From assembly GCF_014647915.1 (NCBI RefSeq), contig NZ_BMQC01000005.1, positions 124,001 through 188,000 of the forward strand: a DNA stretch of 64,000 bases. The letters run 5' to 3'. Shown here one piece after another: positions 25,341 through 34,864 of the stretch. Origin of the DNA: Pilimelia terevasa. Its GTDB lineage: Bacteria; Actinomycetota; Actinomycetes; Mycobacteriales; Micromonosporaceae. Below the pieces are notes generated by a model. It saw only the letters and a list, made by a program, of their open reading frames with translations, was not told the origin of the DNA and did no database searches. The position numbers and the translations under genes are program-made. How positions within the stretch are numbered: position 1 is the stretch's first letter; each line of letters begins with the position of its first letter.

Positions 25341-25772
25341 TCACGACCGGCGGGCCGCGGGGCGCAGCAGCGCCTCGGCGGGCTGGCACCACCGGCAGGA
25401 CGCCAGCCCGGCCGACACCGCCGCGCCGACCGGGACCTGCCGGCCGCCGTCGGCGGCCAGGTCGCCGCAGCCGTCGAGGTGGAACGACGCGCCGCCCTCG
25501 GTCACCCGCACGGCCGCGGTCATCGCCGCCAGCCGGGCCAGGTTGCCCGGCGTGACCTGCCGCGGCGTGCGGGTGGGGCGCGGGATCCGGGGCCCGCCCG
25601 CGGGTGCGGCTGCCGGCGGCGTCGCCTGCCGGACGCCGACCAGCAGCGCGGCGCCGGCCAGGAGGCTGACGAGGATCGATCCGCCGAACAGCGGGCCGGA
25701 GCCGGCGGCGGCGCCGATGCCGAACAGCGCGACCGCGGCGAGGATGAGCAGCAGGCTACCGACCACCATCAC
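25341..25772 (-). CDS. Small two-helix membrane protein with His/Cys C-terminal motif
   Basis: A 143-residue protein. Two membrane helices (3-24 and about 28-45) are followed by a Pro-rich linker and a soluble tail with FHLDGC and, about 30 residues later, SCRWCQPAE. The H-x3-C ... CxxC spacing resembles small zinc-binding or Ada-like modules seen at the ends of actinobacterial membrane proteins. I do not recognise a named family. GTG 25772 or the ATG next to it can start it. It sits just downstream of divIVA on the same strand. Confidence 0.6.
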   Translation of the reverse strand: MMVVGSLLLILAAVALFGIGAAAGSGPLFGGSILVSLLAGAALLVGVRQATPPAAAPAGGPRIPRPTRTPRQVTPGNLARLAAMTAAVRVTEGGASFHLDGCGDLAADGGRQVPVGAAVSAGLASCRWCQPAEALLRPAARRS

Positions 25773-25807
25773 TCATCCCCACCGCGTCGCGTCACGTCCG
25801 ACGGGGC

Positions 25808-26632
25808 TCAGCGGCCGCCGGCGTCGATGCCGGTGCGGCCGTACGGCCCGGACAGGCCGGCGGTGGCGAGGCCGCCCCCGGCGGCGGCAGCGGCTCCGCG
25901 GGCGGCGTCCGCGCGGCTCATCTCGGCCTCCAGGCCCTGGCCCCGCCCGTCGAGGTCCCGGAGCTGGCTCTCCAGGTACGCCTTGAGGCGGGTGCGGTAC
26001 TCCCGCTCGAACTGCTTGAGCTCCTCGATGTGCTTCTGCAGCGCCGACCGCTTGGCCTCCAGGCCGCCCATGGCCTCCTGGTGCCGCTGGCGGGCGTCGC
26101 GCTCCAGGGCGTCGGCCTTGGCGCGGGCCTCGCGGGTGACCTCCTCGGCCTTGGACCGGGCGTCCGAGAGGAGCTTGTCGGCCTCGCGGCGGGCGTCGTT
26201 GACGTGGTCGTCGGCGGTGCGCTGGGCCATCATGAGGACCCGCAGTGCCTGCTGCTCGCCGTCAGCGGTGGTCTGCGGCGCGGCGGCCGGCGCCGGCGCC
26301 GGGCCCTGGGCACGCATCTGCTCCAGCTCGCCCTGCATGGCGCGGGCGGCCTGCTCGGCGGCGGCCTTGTCCCGCTGCACCCGGTCGAGCTGCGCCTTCA
26401 GGTCGTTCATCTCGGCGGCCATGCGCGGGTCGCCCCCCGCCGCCGCCGGGGCACCCCGGCCACCGCCGCGCTCCACCTGGGCGCGCAGCTCGTTGTTCTC
26501 CTCGATCAGACGGGCGAGTTCGCGCTCGACCTCGTCCAGGAAGGCGTCGACCTCCTCCTCGTCGTAGCCCCGTTTGCCAATCGGGGGCTTCTTGAAGGCG
26601 ACGTTGTGCACGTCGGCCGGGGTCAGCGGCAT
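25808..26632 (-). CDS. divIVA: DivIVA/Wag31 polar growth protein
   Basis: A 274-residue coiled-coil protein. The N-terminal membrane-binding domain reads [34 protein letters not shown], then a linker rich in Ala/Gly/Pro, and a long second coiled-coil (about 145-235: [19 protein letters not shown], then [19 protein letters not shown]). DivIVA binds curved membrane and recruits the cell wall machinery at poles and septa in actinobacteria. GGAG lies about 5 bases before the ATG. It closes the sepF-yggT-divIVA side of the dcw cluster. Confidence 0.95.
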   Translation of the reverse strand: MPLTPADVHNVAFKKPPIGKRGYDEEEVDAFLDEVERELARLIEENNELRAQVERGGGRGAPAAAGGDPRMAAEMNDLKAQLDRVQRDKAAAEQAARAMQGELEQMRAQGPAPAPAAAPQTTADGEQQALRVLMMAQRTADDHVNDARREADKLLSDARSKAEEVTREARAKADALERDARQRHQEAMGGLEAKRSALQKHIEELKQFEREYRTRLKAYLESQLRDLDGRGQGLEAEMSRADAARGAAAAAGGGLATAGLSGPYGRTGIDAGGR

Positions 26633-26684
26633 CGAAACTCCTCGGGTCAGTTGCGGCCGCGAGGCGTACTGGTCGCGTGGGCGG

Positions 26685-26984
26685 TCAGGCCCCGGCGATC
26701 AGCCGCCCTAGCAAACTCATCAGCACGAACAGGATAACCAGCAGCACAAGGGAGGCCAGGTCGAAGCTCACGGTACCAACCCGCAACGGGGGGATCACAC
26801 GCCTCAACGCCCGCAGTGGCGGATCCGTAACGCTCCACACCGTCTCCATCGTCGCGGCCGCGCCGCGCCCCGGTTGCCAGCGGCGGCCGTACTGGAGGAC
26901 AGCTTCCAGGACGAACCTGGTCAGCAGAACCAGGAGGAAGACGTAAACCAGCAGGTACGCGACCTGGCTGACGATCGACAGCAC
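26685..26984 (-). CDS. YggT-family membrane protein (YlmG)
   Basis: A 99-residue protein with two hydrophobic helices (residues about 5-27 and 76-96) separated by the family motif [18 protein letters not shown], typical of YggT/YlmG. The family lies between sepF and divIVA in most actinobacteria and is linked to division or membrane organisation. GTG 26984 is the start; GGAG lies 10 bases upstream, which is long. The first residues [15 protein letters not shown] confirm the start. Confidence 0.88.
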   Translation of the reverse strand: MLSIVSQVAYLLVYVFLLVLLTRFVLEAVLQYGRRWQPGRGAAATMETVWSVTDPPLRALRRVIPPLRVGTVSFDLASLVLLVILFVLMSLLGRLIAGA

Positions 26985-27077
26985 AGTGGCGGCACTCCAT
27001 TCGGTCAGCGCTGGTGCAGAGGCGACGACCGGCGGAGCCTAACGCAGCGTGCATCCCCGCGCCGCGTCGGCGGGTCC

Positions 27078-27740
27078 TCAGCTCTGGTTGAAGAACCCGC
27101 CCTCCGCGATCTTGGCCTTGTCCTCGGCGGTTACCTGCACGTTGGCTGGTGAGAGCAGGAACACCCGATTCGTGACGCGTTCGATCGTACCGCGCAGACC
27201 GAACGCCAGGCCGGCGGCGAAGTCGACGAGCCGCTTCGCGTCCGACTCGTCCATCTCCGTCAGGTTCATGATCACCGGGACGTCGTCGCGGAAGTGCTCG
27301 CCGATCGTGCGCGCCTCGTTGTATGTGGTGGGGTGCAGCGTGGTGATCTGGTACCGGCGCTCGGGCTCCTCGACCGCGACGGGCCGCTCGCGCGGCGTGG
27401 GCGGGGCCGTCTGCGTGGCCAGGGCGAGGTTGTCCTGGGTAGCGAAGCCGCCCCCGCCAGTGGTCGGGCCGGTCCGGGTGATCGAGCGCACCCGGGCGCC
27501 CGCGGCGGCGCGCTCCGCGCGCTCGGCCCGCTCCGCGCGCATCTCGGCGACCCGCTCCCGCGCCCGGGGCACCGGCGGCTCGTCGTCGTCCTCGTCCTCG
27601 TCGTCGTAGCTGTCGGCCACGGGGCGCGACCGGTAGCCCGACTCCCGGTAGCCCGGCTCGTCGTACTCCCGGTCGTACGCGCGGTCGTCATCCTCCTCGA
27701 TGAGTCCGAGCCACACTCCGGCCTTGCGCATTGCGCTCAC
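27078..27740 (-). CDS. sepF: Cell division protein SepF
   Basis: A 220-residue FtsZ membrane anchor. The N-terminal amphipathic helix ([17 protein letters not shown]) is followed by an acidic/Arg-rich linker and the SepF domain (about 125-220: [62 protein letters not shown]). Actinobacteria lack FtsA, and SepF takes its place in tethering FtsZ. GTG 27740 is preferred to the ATG three codons later because GAGGTGG lies upstream. It has its own 130-base upstream gap with a palindrome and is probably transcribed separately from yggS-ftsZ. Confidence 0.93.
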   Translation of the reverse strand: MSAMRKAGVWLGLIEEDDDRAYDREYDEPGYRESGYRSRPVADSYDDEDEDDDEPPVPRARERVAEMRAERAERAERAAAGARVRSITRTGPTTGGGGFATQDNLALATQTAPPTPRERPVAVEEPERRYQITTLHPTTYNEARTIGEHFRDDVPVIMNLTEMDESDAKRLVDFAAGLAFGLRGTIERVTNRVFLLSPANVQVTAEDKAKIAEGGFFNQS

Positions 27741-27824
27741 GCGCCCACCTCGCTCCGCTGGCGTCTTTCCGCCACTCACCCACACACCGACCCCGATGAT
27801 CTTTCGGCATCATGCCCGGCTGGT

Positions 27825-27845
27825 AACGGTCTAAACAACACCGTT
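27825..27845 (-). promoter_or_regulatory. Palindrome upstream of sepF
   Basis: AACGGT (27825-27830) and ACCGTT (27840-27845) form an inverted repeat with a 9-base spacer, about 85 bases before the sepF start and just after the yggS stop. It may be an operator for the sepF-yggT-divIVA unit. No clear -10/-35 pair is visible around it. Confidence 0.35.
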
Positions 27846-27870
27846 GTCATTAGGTGCGAACGGCGCCAGG

Positions 27871-28698
27871 TTACCCCGGCGTCGCACGCTTTCCGAGGAC
27901 GGCGCTGCCGACCCGCACATGTGTCGCACCGCACGCCACCGCCTCCTCCAGATCTCCACTCATGCCCGCCGACAGCAGCGCCGCCTGCGGGTACGCCGCG
28001 CGCACGCGCGCGGCGAGATGCTGCAACCGGTCGAACGCCGCCGCCGGCCGCTCCCCCAGTGGCGCGACGGCCATCAGCCCCCGCAGCCGCAGCGCCCCGG
28101 CGCCGGCCACCGCCGCCAGCACCCGGTCCAGCCCCGTGTCGGGGTCGTCGCCGGACACCGCCCCGCCGCGCGCGGCCGCGTCGGGCCCGGCGTCCAGCGA
28201 CACCTGCACCAGCACGTCCAGCGGCGCCGGCCGCAGCCGGGCCGCGGCGCCGGCCAGCGCCCCGGCCAGCCGGACGCTGTCCACCGAGTGGACGGCGTCG
28301 GCGTAGGTGACCACCGAGGCGGCCTTGTTGCGCTGGAGCTGGCCGATGAAGTGCCAGCGCGGCGCGGGGCCGGCCGCCGCGACGGCGGCCGCCTTCGGTG
28401 CGGCCTCCTGGTCGCGGTTCTCGCCGACCTCGGTGACGCCGAGGGCGACCAGGTGGCCGACGTCCGCCGCCGGGTAGGTCTTGGTGACCACGACCAGGGT
28501 CACCGCGTCGGCCGCCCGACCGGCGGCGGCCGCGGCCGCGGCGACGCGCGCGCGGACCGCGGCCAGCCCGGCGGCGATCTCCGCCCGACGCGCCGCTGAC
28601 CGGTCGGGGTCGGCCCGCCGCGGCGCGGCGGGGTCGGGGCCGGCCGGCACCGGCCGCCGTACTGTCCCGGGACCGTCCGGCGAGGGGGAGCCGGACAC
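27871..28698 (-). CDS. YggS-family PLP-binding protein (YlmE)
   Basis: A 275-residue PLP homeostasis protein. After an unconserved 35-residue head, the fold type III barrel is visible: LVVVTKTYPAADV (the Lys binds PLP), VTEVGENRDQEA, WHFIGQLQRNK, HSVDSVRLA, LRGLMAVAPLGE and LSAGMSGDLEEAVACGATHVRVGSAVLG. It has no enzymatic activity in the known family and buffers pyridoxal phosphate. GTG 28698 starts 4 bases after the ftsZ stop. In many actinobacteria ylmD/pgeF separates ftsZ and this gene; here it is missing. Confidence 0.92.
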   Translation of the reverse strand: MSGSPSPDGPGTVRRPVPAGPDPAAPRRADPDRSAARRAEIAAGLAAVRARVAAAAAAAGRAADAVTLVVVTKTYPAADVGHLVALGVTEVGENRDQEAAPKAAAVAAAGPAPRWHFIGQLQRNKAASVVTYADAVHSVDSVRLAGALAGAAARLRPAPLDVLVQVSLDAGPDAAARGGAVSGDDPDTGLDRVLAAVAGAGALRLRGLMAVAPLGERPAAAFDRLQHLAARVRAAYPQAALLSAGMSGDLEEAVACGATHVRVGSAVLGKRATPG

Positions 28699-28702
28699 GG
28701 GT

Positions 28703-29833
28703 TCAGGAGCCGTTCTTGAGGAAGTCCGGCACGTCCACGTCGTCGAACAGCACCCGCCGCGCGGGCTGGGCCGGCGGCGGCGCGGCCGGCGCGGGGGCCG
28801 GGGCGGGCGGAGCCGCGGCCGGTACCGGGTGGGCGGGCAGGGGCTGCGGCACGATCCGCGCGGTCTCCGCCGGCCGGTAGGCCGGGGTGCCGCCGTCGAA
28901 GCCGGCTGCTATGACCGTCACCCGGACCTCGTCGCCGAGCGCGTCGTCGATGACCGCGCCGAAGATGATGTTGGCATCGGGGTGGGCGGCGTCGGTGACG
29001 AGCTGCGCCGCGTCGTTGATCTCGAACAGGCCCAGGTCGGAACCGCCCGCGATCGACAGCAGCACCCCCCGGGCGCCGTCCATGCTCTGCTCCAGCAGCG
29101 GGCTGGAGATGGCCGACTCGGCGGCGTCGACGGCCCGCTTCTCGCCGCGGGCGCTGCCGATGCCCATGAGCGCGCTGCCGGCGCCGCTCATGACGCTCTT
29201 GACGTCGGCGAAGTCCAGGTTGATCAGGCCGGGCGTGGTGATCAGGTCGGTGATCCCCTGCACCCCGGAGAGCAGGACCTGGTCGGCCTGGCGGAACGCG
29301 TCCATCATGCTCATGCCGCGGTCGCCCAGGGCGAGCAGCCGGTCGTTGGGGATGACGATGAGCGTGTCGCACTGGTTGCGCAGCTCCTCGATCCCGGCCT
29401 CCGCCTGGACCTGGCGGCGCTTGCCTTCGAAGGAGAACGGCCGGGTGACGACGCCGATGGTCAGCGCGCCGAGCTTGCGGGCGATCTGCGCCACGACAGG
29501 CGCGCCGCCGGTACCGGTGCCGCCGCCCTCGCCGCACGTGACGAAGACCATGTCGGCGCCCTTGAGCACCTCCTCGATCTCGTCGCGGTGGTCCTCCGCG
29601 GCGTTCTTGCCGACATCGGGCTGCGCCCCGGCGCCGAGCCCGCGGGTCAGCTCCCGGCCGACGTCGAGCTTGACGTCGGCGTCACTCATGAGCAACGCCT
29701 GGGCATCGGTGTTGATCGCGATGAACTCGACGCCCTTGAGGCCGACCTCGATCATCCGGTTGACGGCGTTGACGCCGCCACCACCGATGCCCACGACCTT
29801 GATGACCGCGAGGTAGTTGTGCGGAGGTGTCAT
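28703..29833 (-). CDS. ftsZ: Cell division GTPase FtsZ
   Basis: The 376-residue tubulin homologue that forms the Z ring. Key parts are [23 protein letters not shown], the tubulin signature [45 protein letters not shown] and the T7-loop aspartates. A 60-residue Ala/Pro linker leads to the conserved C-terminal peptide [12 protein letters not shown], which binds SepF/FtsW partners. The gene has its own promoter (29935-29963) in the 273-base gap after ftsQ. The leader is about 95 nt and has AGGGA before the ATG. Confidence 0.97.
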   Translation of the reverse strand: MTPPHNYLAVIKVVGIGGGGVNAVNRMIEVGLKGVEFIAINTDAQALLMSDADVKLDVGRELTRGLGAGAQPDVGKNAAEDHRDEIEEVLKGADMVFVTCGEGGGTGTGGAPVVAQIARKLGALTIGVVTRPFSFEGKRRQVQAEAGIEELRNQCDTLIVIPNDRLLALGDRGMSMMDAFRQADQVLLSGVQGITDLITTPGLINLDFADVKSVMSGAGSALMGIGSARGEKRAVDAAESAISSPLLEQSMDGARGVLLSIAGGSDLGLFEINDAAQLVTDAAHPDANIIFGAVIDDALGDEVRVTVIAAGFDGGTPAYRPAETARIVPQPLPAHPVPAAAPPAPAPAPAAPPPAQPARRVLFDDVDVPDFLKNGS

Positions 29834-29934
29834 CGGAGCGAAGTTCCCTTCGGGATTGGTCGATGCGGTTCGCGCGGCCCGCCAGACGCGCGATCGGTCA
29901 CCGCGGTGTACGCGAAGGCGGGGGAAACCCTCAC

Positions 29935-29963
29935 CCTCTACAAGAGCCTTAGACTTCTGTCAA
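29935..29963 (-). promoter_or_regulatory. ftsZ promoter (TTGACA-17-TAGAGG)
   Basis: On the minus strand a perfect -35 TTGACA (29958-29963), a 17-base spacer and a -10-like TAGAGG (29935-29940) predict initiation near 29928, 95 bases before ftsZ. This is the best consensus promoter in the window. The rest of the 273-base ftsQ-ftsZ gap has no other confident element. Confidence 0.65.
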
Positions 29964-30106
29964 CTACTGACCTGCAATTCGCAACGTAAGCGCCCCATGC
30001 TCGTGATCCAAGGACCGCGTCGGCGTGTCGCCACGCCATGAGAGCCGTACCACGTCATGGGCCTGATCGTTAACACGCCCCGCCGTCGGATGTCGACGCT
30101 CCGTGG

Positions 30107-30901
30107 TCAGCCACCCGCACGGGGACCCGTCGACCCGCGCCGCAGCGACACCACGTCCACGGAGCTGACGTCGATGGTGCGCTCGGCGTTCTCCAGCAGC
30201 CCCAACGCCAGGCGCGCCTTGGTCTCGCTGTCGGCCGAGTCGCCCCACACCACGGTACGGCCGTCGCGCATCGCCAGCGTGATCCGCGCGGAGGACGCCA
30301 CCACCAGTTCGCGGACGCGGTCGGCCAGCGCGGCGGGCATCGCGGCCAGGACCCGCAGCGCCCCGCGGGTCGCCGGGTCCTCGGGGCCCGGCGCCGCCAG
30401 CTTGACCAGCGGCACCCCGGGCGGCTGGCCGTCGGAGTGGAACGCCACACCGGCGGCGTCCAGCCACAGGTACTGCTGGCCGCGCGGGACCGCCGCCACC
30501 GGCGTGCGCTCGTGCACCCGGACCCGCACCGTACGCGGCCAGTCCCGCTCCACCTCGACGGACCCGACCACGGGCAGCGCGGCCACCCGGCGCCGGACGC
30601 CGACGGTGTCCACCCGCGCCAGCGGCGTGCCCAGGTCGACCTCCGCGGCGGCGGTGACCTCGAACGGCGTCAGCAGCGAGGTGCCGCTGACCTGCACCGC
30701 GCGGACGGCGAACAGGCCCGTGTCGCGCACGACCCACCAGCCGGCCCCCGCCAGCCCCAGGACCGCCAGACCGGCCGCCCAGGGTGCGGCGGCGCGCAGC
30801 CGGCGGCGCCGGGCGCGCTCGGAGAAGCGCCGCACCGACGGCGGGACCGGCCCGGTGCGCGTGCGGGCCAGCCGCCACCGACGCCCGGCCGCCGGGCTCA
30901 T
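30107..30901 (-). CDS. ftsQ: Division protein FtsQ
   Basis: A 264-residue bitopic division protein. A basic cytoplasmic head (about 40 residues), one membrane helix (APWAAGLAVLGLAGAGWWV), then the POTRA domain (FAVRAVQVSGTSLLTPFEV ... GTPLARVDTVGVRRRVAALPVVGSVEVERDWPRTVRVRVHER) and a C-terminal FtsQ domain. It links early and late divisome proteins outside the membrane. The ATG overlaps the murC stop (ATGA). Confidence 0.92.
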   Translation of the reverse strand: MSPAAGRRWRLARTRTGPVPPSVRRFSERARRRRLRAAAPWAAGLAVLGLAGAGWWVVRDTGLFAVRAVQVSGTSLLTPFEVTAAAEVDLGTPLARVDTVGVRRRVAALPVVGSVEVERDWPRTVRVRVHERTPVAAVPRGQQYLWLDAAGVAFHSDGQPPGVPLVKLAAPGPEDPATRGALRVLAAMPAALADRVRELVVASSARITLAMRDGRTVVWGDSADSETKARLALGLLENAERTIDVSSVDVVSLRRGSTGPRAGG

Positions 30902-32331
30902 CGGGCCTCCGCCCCCGCCCGCGCCAGCGCGTCCAGCAGCACGTCGCCCAGCAGCGAGATCGGCGGCGCGCCCATCGTCACCACGACATCGCCGGGCCGC
31001 GCGCGGCGGACCACCTCGGCGGGCACGTCGGCCTCCGAGGCCACGAACAGCCGGCGGTCCCCGGGCAGCGCGACGGCCGCGGCCAGCGCGGCGCCGCCGT
31101 CGCCGGGCGCGCGCTGCTCGCCCGGCCCGAAGACCTCCAGCACCAGCGCCTCGTCGGCCAGCGCCAGCGCGGCGGCCAGGTCGTCGCGCAGCTCGCGGGT
31201 GCGGTACACGCGGTAGGGCTGGAACACCACCAGCAGGCGGCCGTCCCCGGCCACCGTGCGCAGCGTCCGCAGCGCCAGCGTCATCGACGTGGGGTGGTAG
31301 GCGTACTCGTCGTACACCCGCACGCCCCCCGCGGTGCCCTTGAACTCGAACCGCCGCCGCACGCCCGGGAACGCCGCCAGCGCCTGCGCGACCGCCGCGG
31401 CCGGCACCCCCAGGCGGCGGGCCACCAGCAGGGCCGCGGCGCTGTTGAGTCCCATGTGCCGGCCGGGCAGGGCGAGCGTGAACTCCCCCAGCGGCGCGCC
31501 GTCGAGGTGGGCCAGGTACCGCACGCCCTCGGCGGTCGAGGTCAGCTCGCTGACCCGCAGGTCGGCGTCGGCGGCCTCGCCGTAGGTGTACACCGTCCGG
31601 CCGGCCGCGCGCAGCCGGGCGGTCAGGCGCGCGGCGCCGGGGTCGTCCGCGCACGCGACGACGAAGCCGTCGGGGTCCACCAGGTCGGCGAACTGCGCGA
31701 AGCCGGCCTCCAGGCCGGCCAGGTCGCCGTAGGTGTTCAGGTGGTCGGGCTCGATGTTGGTGACGACGGCGACGTGGGGCCGGTACAGCAGGAAGGAGCG
31801 GTCGCTCTCGTCGGCCTCGGCCACGAACAGGTCGCCGGTGCCGTGGTGGGCGTTGGAGGCCGCCGCCGAGATCTCCCCGCCGATGACGAACGACGGGTCG
31901 GCCCCGGCGTGCTGGAGGATCAGCGTCATGATCGACGTGGTCGTGGTCTTGCCGTGCGTACCGGCGACCGCGACCGTGCGCCGCCCGGTCATCGCGGCGG
32001 CGAGCGCCTCGGACCGGTGCAGCACCCGCAGCCCGCGCCGCCGCGCCTCGGCCAGCTCGACGTGGTCGGCGGGGATGGCGGTGGAGTAGACGACGGTGTC
32101 GACCCCGTCGAGGTTCGCGGCGGTGTGCTCCCGGTGGACGACGCCGCCGAGCGCGCGCAGCCCGGCCAGGGACGGCCAGTCCTTCAGTTCGCTGCCGGTG
32201 GTCGGCACGCCGCGGGTCAGCAGGAGGCGGGCCAGGCCGCTCATGCCGACGCCGCCCACCCCGATCAGGTGCACGGTCCCCAGGTCCTCGGCGGTGAGGA
32301 CGCCGGCCGGGGTGAGGTTGCGGATGTCCAC
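30898..32331 (-). CDS. murC: UDP-N-acetylmuramate-L-alanine ligase MurC
   Basis: A 477-residue Mur ligase that adds L-Ala to UDP-MurNAc. The N-terminal UDP-binding site HLIGVGGVGMSGLARLLL, the ATP-binding VAVAGTHGKTTTTS, FVAEADESD, ILNIEPDH-like TNIEPDHLNTYGD and DEYAYHPT are visible. GTG 32331 is preceded by GGAGGGG, and murG ends 8 bases upstream. It is followed by ftsQ with a 4-base overlap. Length matches the family. Confidence 0.96.
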   Translation of the reverse strand: MDIRNLTPAGVLTAEDLGTVHLIGVGGVGMSGLARLLLTRGVPTTGSELKDWPSLAGLRALGGVVHREHTAANLDGVDTVVYSTAIPADHVELAEARRRGLRVLHRSEALAAAMTGRRTVAVAGTHGKTTTTSIMTLILQHAGADPSFVIGGEISAAASNAHHGTGDLFVAEADESDRSFLLYRPHVAVVTNIEPDHLNTYGDLAGLEAGFAQFADLVDPDGFVVACADDPGAARLTARLRAAGRTVYTYGEAADADLRVSELTSTAEGVRYLAHLDGAPLGEFTLALPGRHMGLNSAAALLVARRLGVPAAAVAQALAAFPGVRRRFEFKGTAGGVRVYDEYAYHPTSMTLALRTLRTVAGDGRLLVVFQPYRVYRTRELRDDLAAALALADEALVLEVFGPGEQRAPGDGGAALAAAVALPGDRRLFVASEADVPAEVVRRARPGDVVVTMGAPPISLLGDVLLDALARAGAEAR

Positions 32332-32339
32332 GGCCCCTC

Positions 32340-33446
32340 CTACCAGCGCACGGATTCGAGGAGGAACGCGCGCAGGGCCTCGTCGCCGTCGCGGCGGCCG
32401 TAGGCGCCGGCCGCGGAGCCCATGGTCGCCAGCCGCGCCGGCGCGGTGATCAGCGGGATCAGCTCGGCCTCGATCCACGCGGGGGTCAGCTCGGCGTCGT
32501 CCACGAGCAGGCCGCCGCCGGCCTCGACGACGGGGCGGGCGTTGCGGTACTGCTCGCGGTTGTGGTGCGGGTAGGGCACGTACACGGCCGGCATCCCCAC
32601 CGCGGCCAGCTCGGCGCAGGTCAGCGCGCCGCCGCGGGCGAGCATCAGGTCGCCGGCGGCGTAGCCCAGCTCCATCTCGGCCAGGTACGGCACGGTCACG
32701 TACGGGGTGCTCAGGTCGGCGGGCGGCTCGACCGGCTCGTTGCGGGCGCCGATGACGTGCAGCACCTGGACGCCGGCGCGGGAGAGCTGCTTGGCGGCGC
32801 CGGTGACGGCGAGGTTGATGGACCGCGCGCCCTGCGAGCCGCCAGAGACGAACAGCGTCGGGCGGTCGGGGTCGAGGCCGAAGTGGGCGCGCGCCTCGGC
32901 GCGGGACGCCGCGCGGTCGAGGCCGGAGATCTGCCGGCGCAGCGGCACGCCGACCAGGCGGGCGCCGGCCAGCAGCTCGGACTGCGCGAGCTGGTGCGGG
33001 AAGCCGACCGCGACGTTCTTGGTGATCTTCATCGCGAGCCGGTTGGCGACGCCGGGCGGCACGTTGACCTCGTGGACGACGATCGGCAGCTCGCGCTTCC
33101 AGGCCGCCAGGTACGCCGGCACCGCCACGTAGCCGCCGAAGCCCACGACGGCCTGCGCGCCCACCTCGTCCAGGACCGCGCCGGCCGCGCGGGCGGCCCG
33201 CCACATCCGGGCGGGGGTCTTGGCCAGGTCCAGGTTGACGGCGCGGGGGAGCTGGTGGGCGGGGATCCGCCGCAGCGGGTAGCCGGCGGGCGGGATCAGC
33301 TCGTTCTCCAGCCCCTTCGCCGTACCGAGGCAGGTGATGGTCACCGTCGGGTCGTGTCGTCGCAGGCAGTCCGCGAAGGCGAGCAGCGGGTAGACGTGTC
33401 CACCCGTGCCGCCGCCGGCCAGGACCACCGAGCGCAGCGCGCTCAT
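32340..33446 (-). CDS. murG: Lipid II synthase MurG
   Basis: A 368-residue GT28 glycosyltransferase that adds GlcNAc from UDP-GlcNAc to lipid I at the inner membrane face. Motifs: VVLAGGGTGGHVYPLLA, VVGFGGYVAVPAYLAA, VVHEVNVPPGVANR (variant of the usual HEQNAxPGxANR), LFVSGGSQGARSIN, and LARGGALTCAELAAVGMPAVYVPYPHHNREQYRNA for the donor site. The ATG overlaps the ftsW stop (ATGA). Confidence 0.96.
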   Translation of the reverse strand: MSALRSVVLAGGGTGGHVYPLLAFADCLRRHDPTVTITCLGTAKGLENELIPPAGYPLRRIPAHQLPRAVNLDLAKTPARMWRAARAAGAVLDEVGAQAVVGFGGYVAVPAYLAAWKRELPIVVHEVNVPPGVANRLAMKITKNVAVGFPHQLAQSELLAGARLVGVPLRRQISGLDRAASRAEARAHFGLDPDRPTLFVSGGSQGARSINLAVTGAAKQLSRAGVQVLHVIGARNEPVEPPADLSTPYVTVPYLAEMELGYAAGDLMLARGGALTCAELAAVGMPAVYVPYPHHNREQYRNARPVVEAGGGLLVDDAELTPAWIEAELIPLITAPARLATMGSAAGAYGRRDGDEALRAFLLESVRW

Positions 33447-34864
33447 CGTCGGTCTCTCCTCTCGCCCCCGGGGCCGCTGCGGCCCCGGCCGGTCCGCGCC
33501 CCGGCGCGCTCGCGCCGCGGGGACCCGCTGCCGGCCCGGGCCGCGGGCGGCCGCCGGGCGGCGCCGCCCGGCCGCGGGGCCGGACCCGTGTCGTCGCCGA
33601 TCGGCGGCAACGGCGCCCAGAGTAGCCGGGCCCAGCGGGCCGGCGGCCGGGCGTGCAGGGCGCGGGCGGCATCGGGCTCGGTGCGGGCGAACGAGGCGAG
33701 CATCCCCACGGCGACGAGCGTCACGACCAGCGCGCTGCCGCCGTCGGAGATGAACGGCAGCGGCACGCCGGTGATCGGCAGCAGGCCCACCACGCCGCCG
33801 AGGTTGATCACGGCCTGGACGATGAGCCAGCTCATCGCCCCCGCGGCGGCCAGCCGGCGGAACGGGTCGGCCACCCGGCGGGCGATCCGCAGCCCGGTGT
33901 AGGCGAACACGCCGAGCAGCACCAGCACGACCGTGCAGCCGACGACGCCCAGCTCCTCGCCGATGATGGCGAAGATGAAGTCGTTCTCGCCGGCCGGCAG
34001 CCAGCCCCACTTCAGGGACGCGTCGCCGAGGCCGACGCCGAACCAGCCGCCGTCGGCGAGGGCGTACCGGGCCTGGTTGGCCTGGTAGCAGTCGTTGGGG
34101 TCGCAGGCGCCGCCGACGCTGAGGTAGGAGGTCAGGCGCTCCAGCCGGTACCCGCTCTTGCCCGGCAGGGCCAGCAGCGCGGCCAGGCCGAGGCCGGCCA
34201 GGACCGCCATCCCGCCGAACACCCGGCCCCGCACGCCCGCGGCCCAGAGCATCCCGACGAACAGGCCCAGCAGGACCACGAGGCTGCCGAAGTCGTTGTA
34301 CCCGATCAGGACGAACAGCGCCGCCACGGCCAGGAACAGCGGCCGGGTCAGCGCCCGCCAGTGGACCACCGCGGCGCCCTTGCGGGCCAGCACGTCGGCC
34401 GCCCACAGCACCAGCGACAGCTTGGCGAACTCGGCCGGCTGCACCTGGACCGGGCCGATGTGCAGCCACAGCGCGTCGGCGAACACCGGCCCGAGGCGGG
34501 GGGCCGCCAGCAGGTGGAACGCCTTCAGGGCCAGCAGGGTGTCCAGCAGCGCGAGCGCGGCGAAGGACAGGACCATGAAGGGGAAGCCCAGGACGCGGAA
34601 CGTGCGGCCCGGCAGGCGCTGGGCGATCCAGAAGCCGAGCAGGCCGACGAGGGCGTACAGGGCCTGGCGGCCGATCAGGGCGAACGGGTTGCCGTCGGTG
34701 GCGTACGCCTTGACGCTGGTGGCCGAGAACACCATCGTCAGGCCGATCACCAGCAGCAGGCCGGCGCTGGAGACGAGCAGGTAGTACGAGGCCAGCGGGC
34801 GGGCGAGCAGGCCGCGCAGGGCGGCCAGGCCGATCCCGCGGCGGGCCGCGGGCGCGGTACTCAC
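33443..34864 (-). CDS. ftsW: SEDS peptidoglycan glycosyltransferase FtsW
   Basis: A 473-residue polytopic SEDS enzyme that polymerises lipid II at the septum with FtsI. About ten helices, VQPAEFAKLSLVLWAADVL, GGWFGVGLGDASLKWGWLPAGENDFIFAIIGEELG and the C-terminal GVPLPFISDGGSALV are diagnostic. The common P-D-(L/F)-G-T segment reads YNDFGS here, keeping the Asp but not the Pro. A roughly 70-residue Arg/Gly/Pro-rich cytoplasmic tail follows. GTG 34864 overlaps the murD stop (GTGA). Confidence 0.94.
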   Translation of the reverse strand: MSTAPAARRGIGLAALRGLLARPLASYYLLVSSAGLLLVIGLTMVFSATSVKAYATDGNPFALIGRQALYALVGLLGFWIAQRLPGRTFRVLGFPFMVLSFAALALLDTLLALKAFHLLAAPRLGPVFADALWLHIGPVQVQPAEFAKLSLVLWAADVLARKGAAVVHWRALTRPLFLAVAALFVLIGYNDFGSLVVLLGLFVGMLWAAGVRGRVFGGMAVLAGLGLAALLALPGKSGYRLERLTSYLSVGGACDPNDCYQANQARYALADGGWFGVGLGDASLKWGWLPAGENDFIFAIIGEELGVVGCTVVLVLLGVFAYTGLRIARRVADPFRRLAAAGAMSWLIVQAVINLGGVVGLLPITGVPLPFISDGGSALVVTLVAVGMLASFARTEPDAARALHARPPARWARLLWAPLPPIGDDTGPAPRPGGAARRPPAARAGSGSPRRERAGARTGRGRSGPGGERRDRR

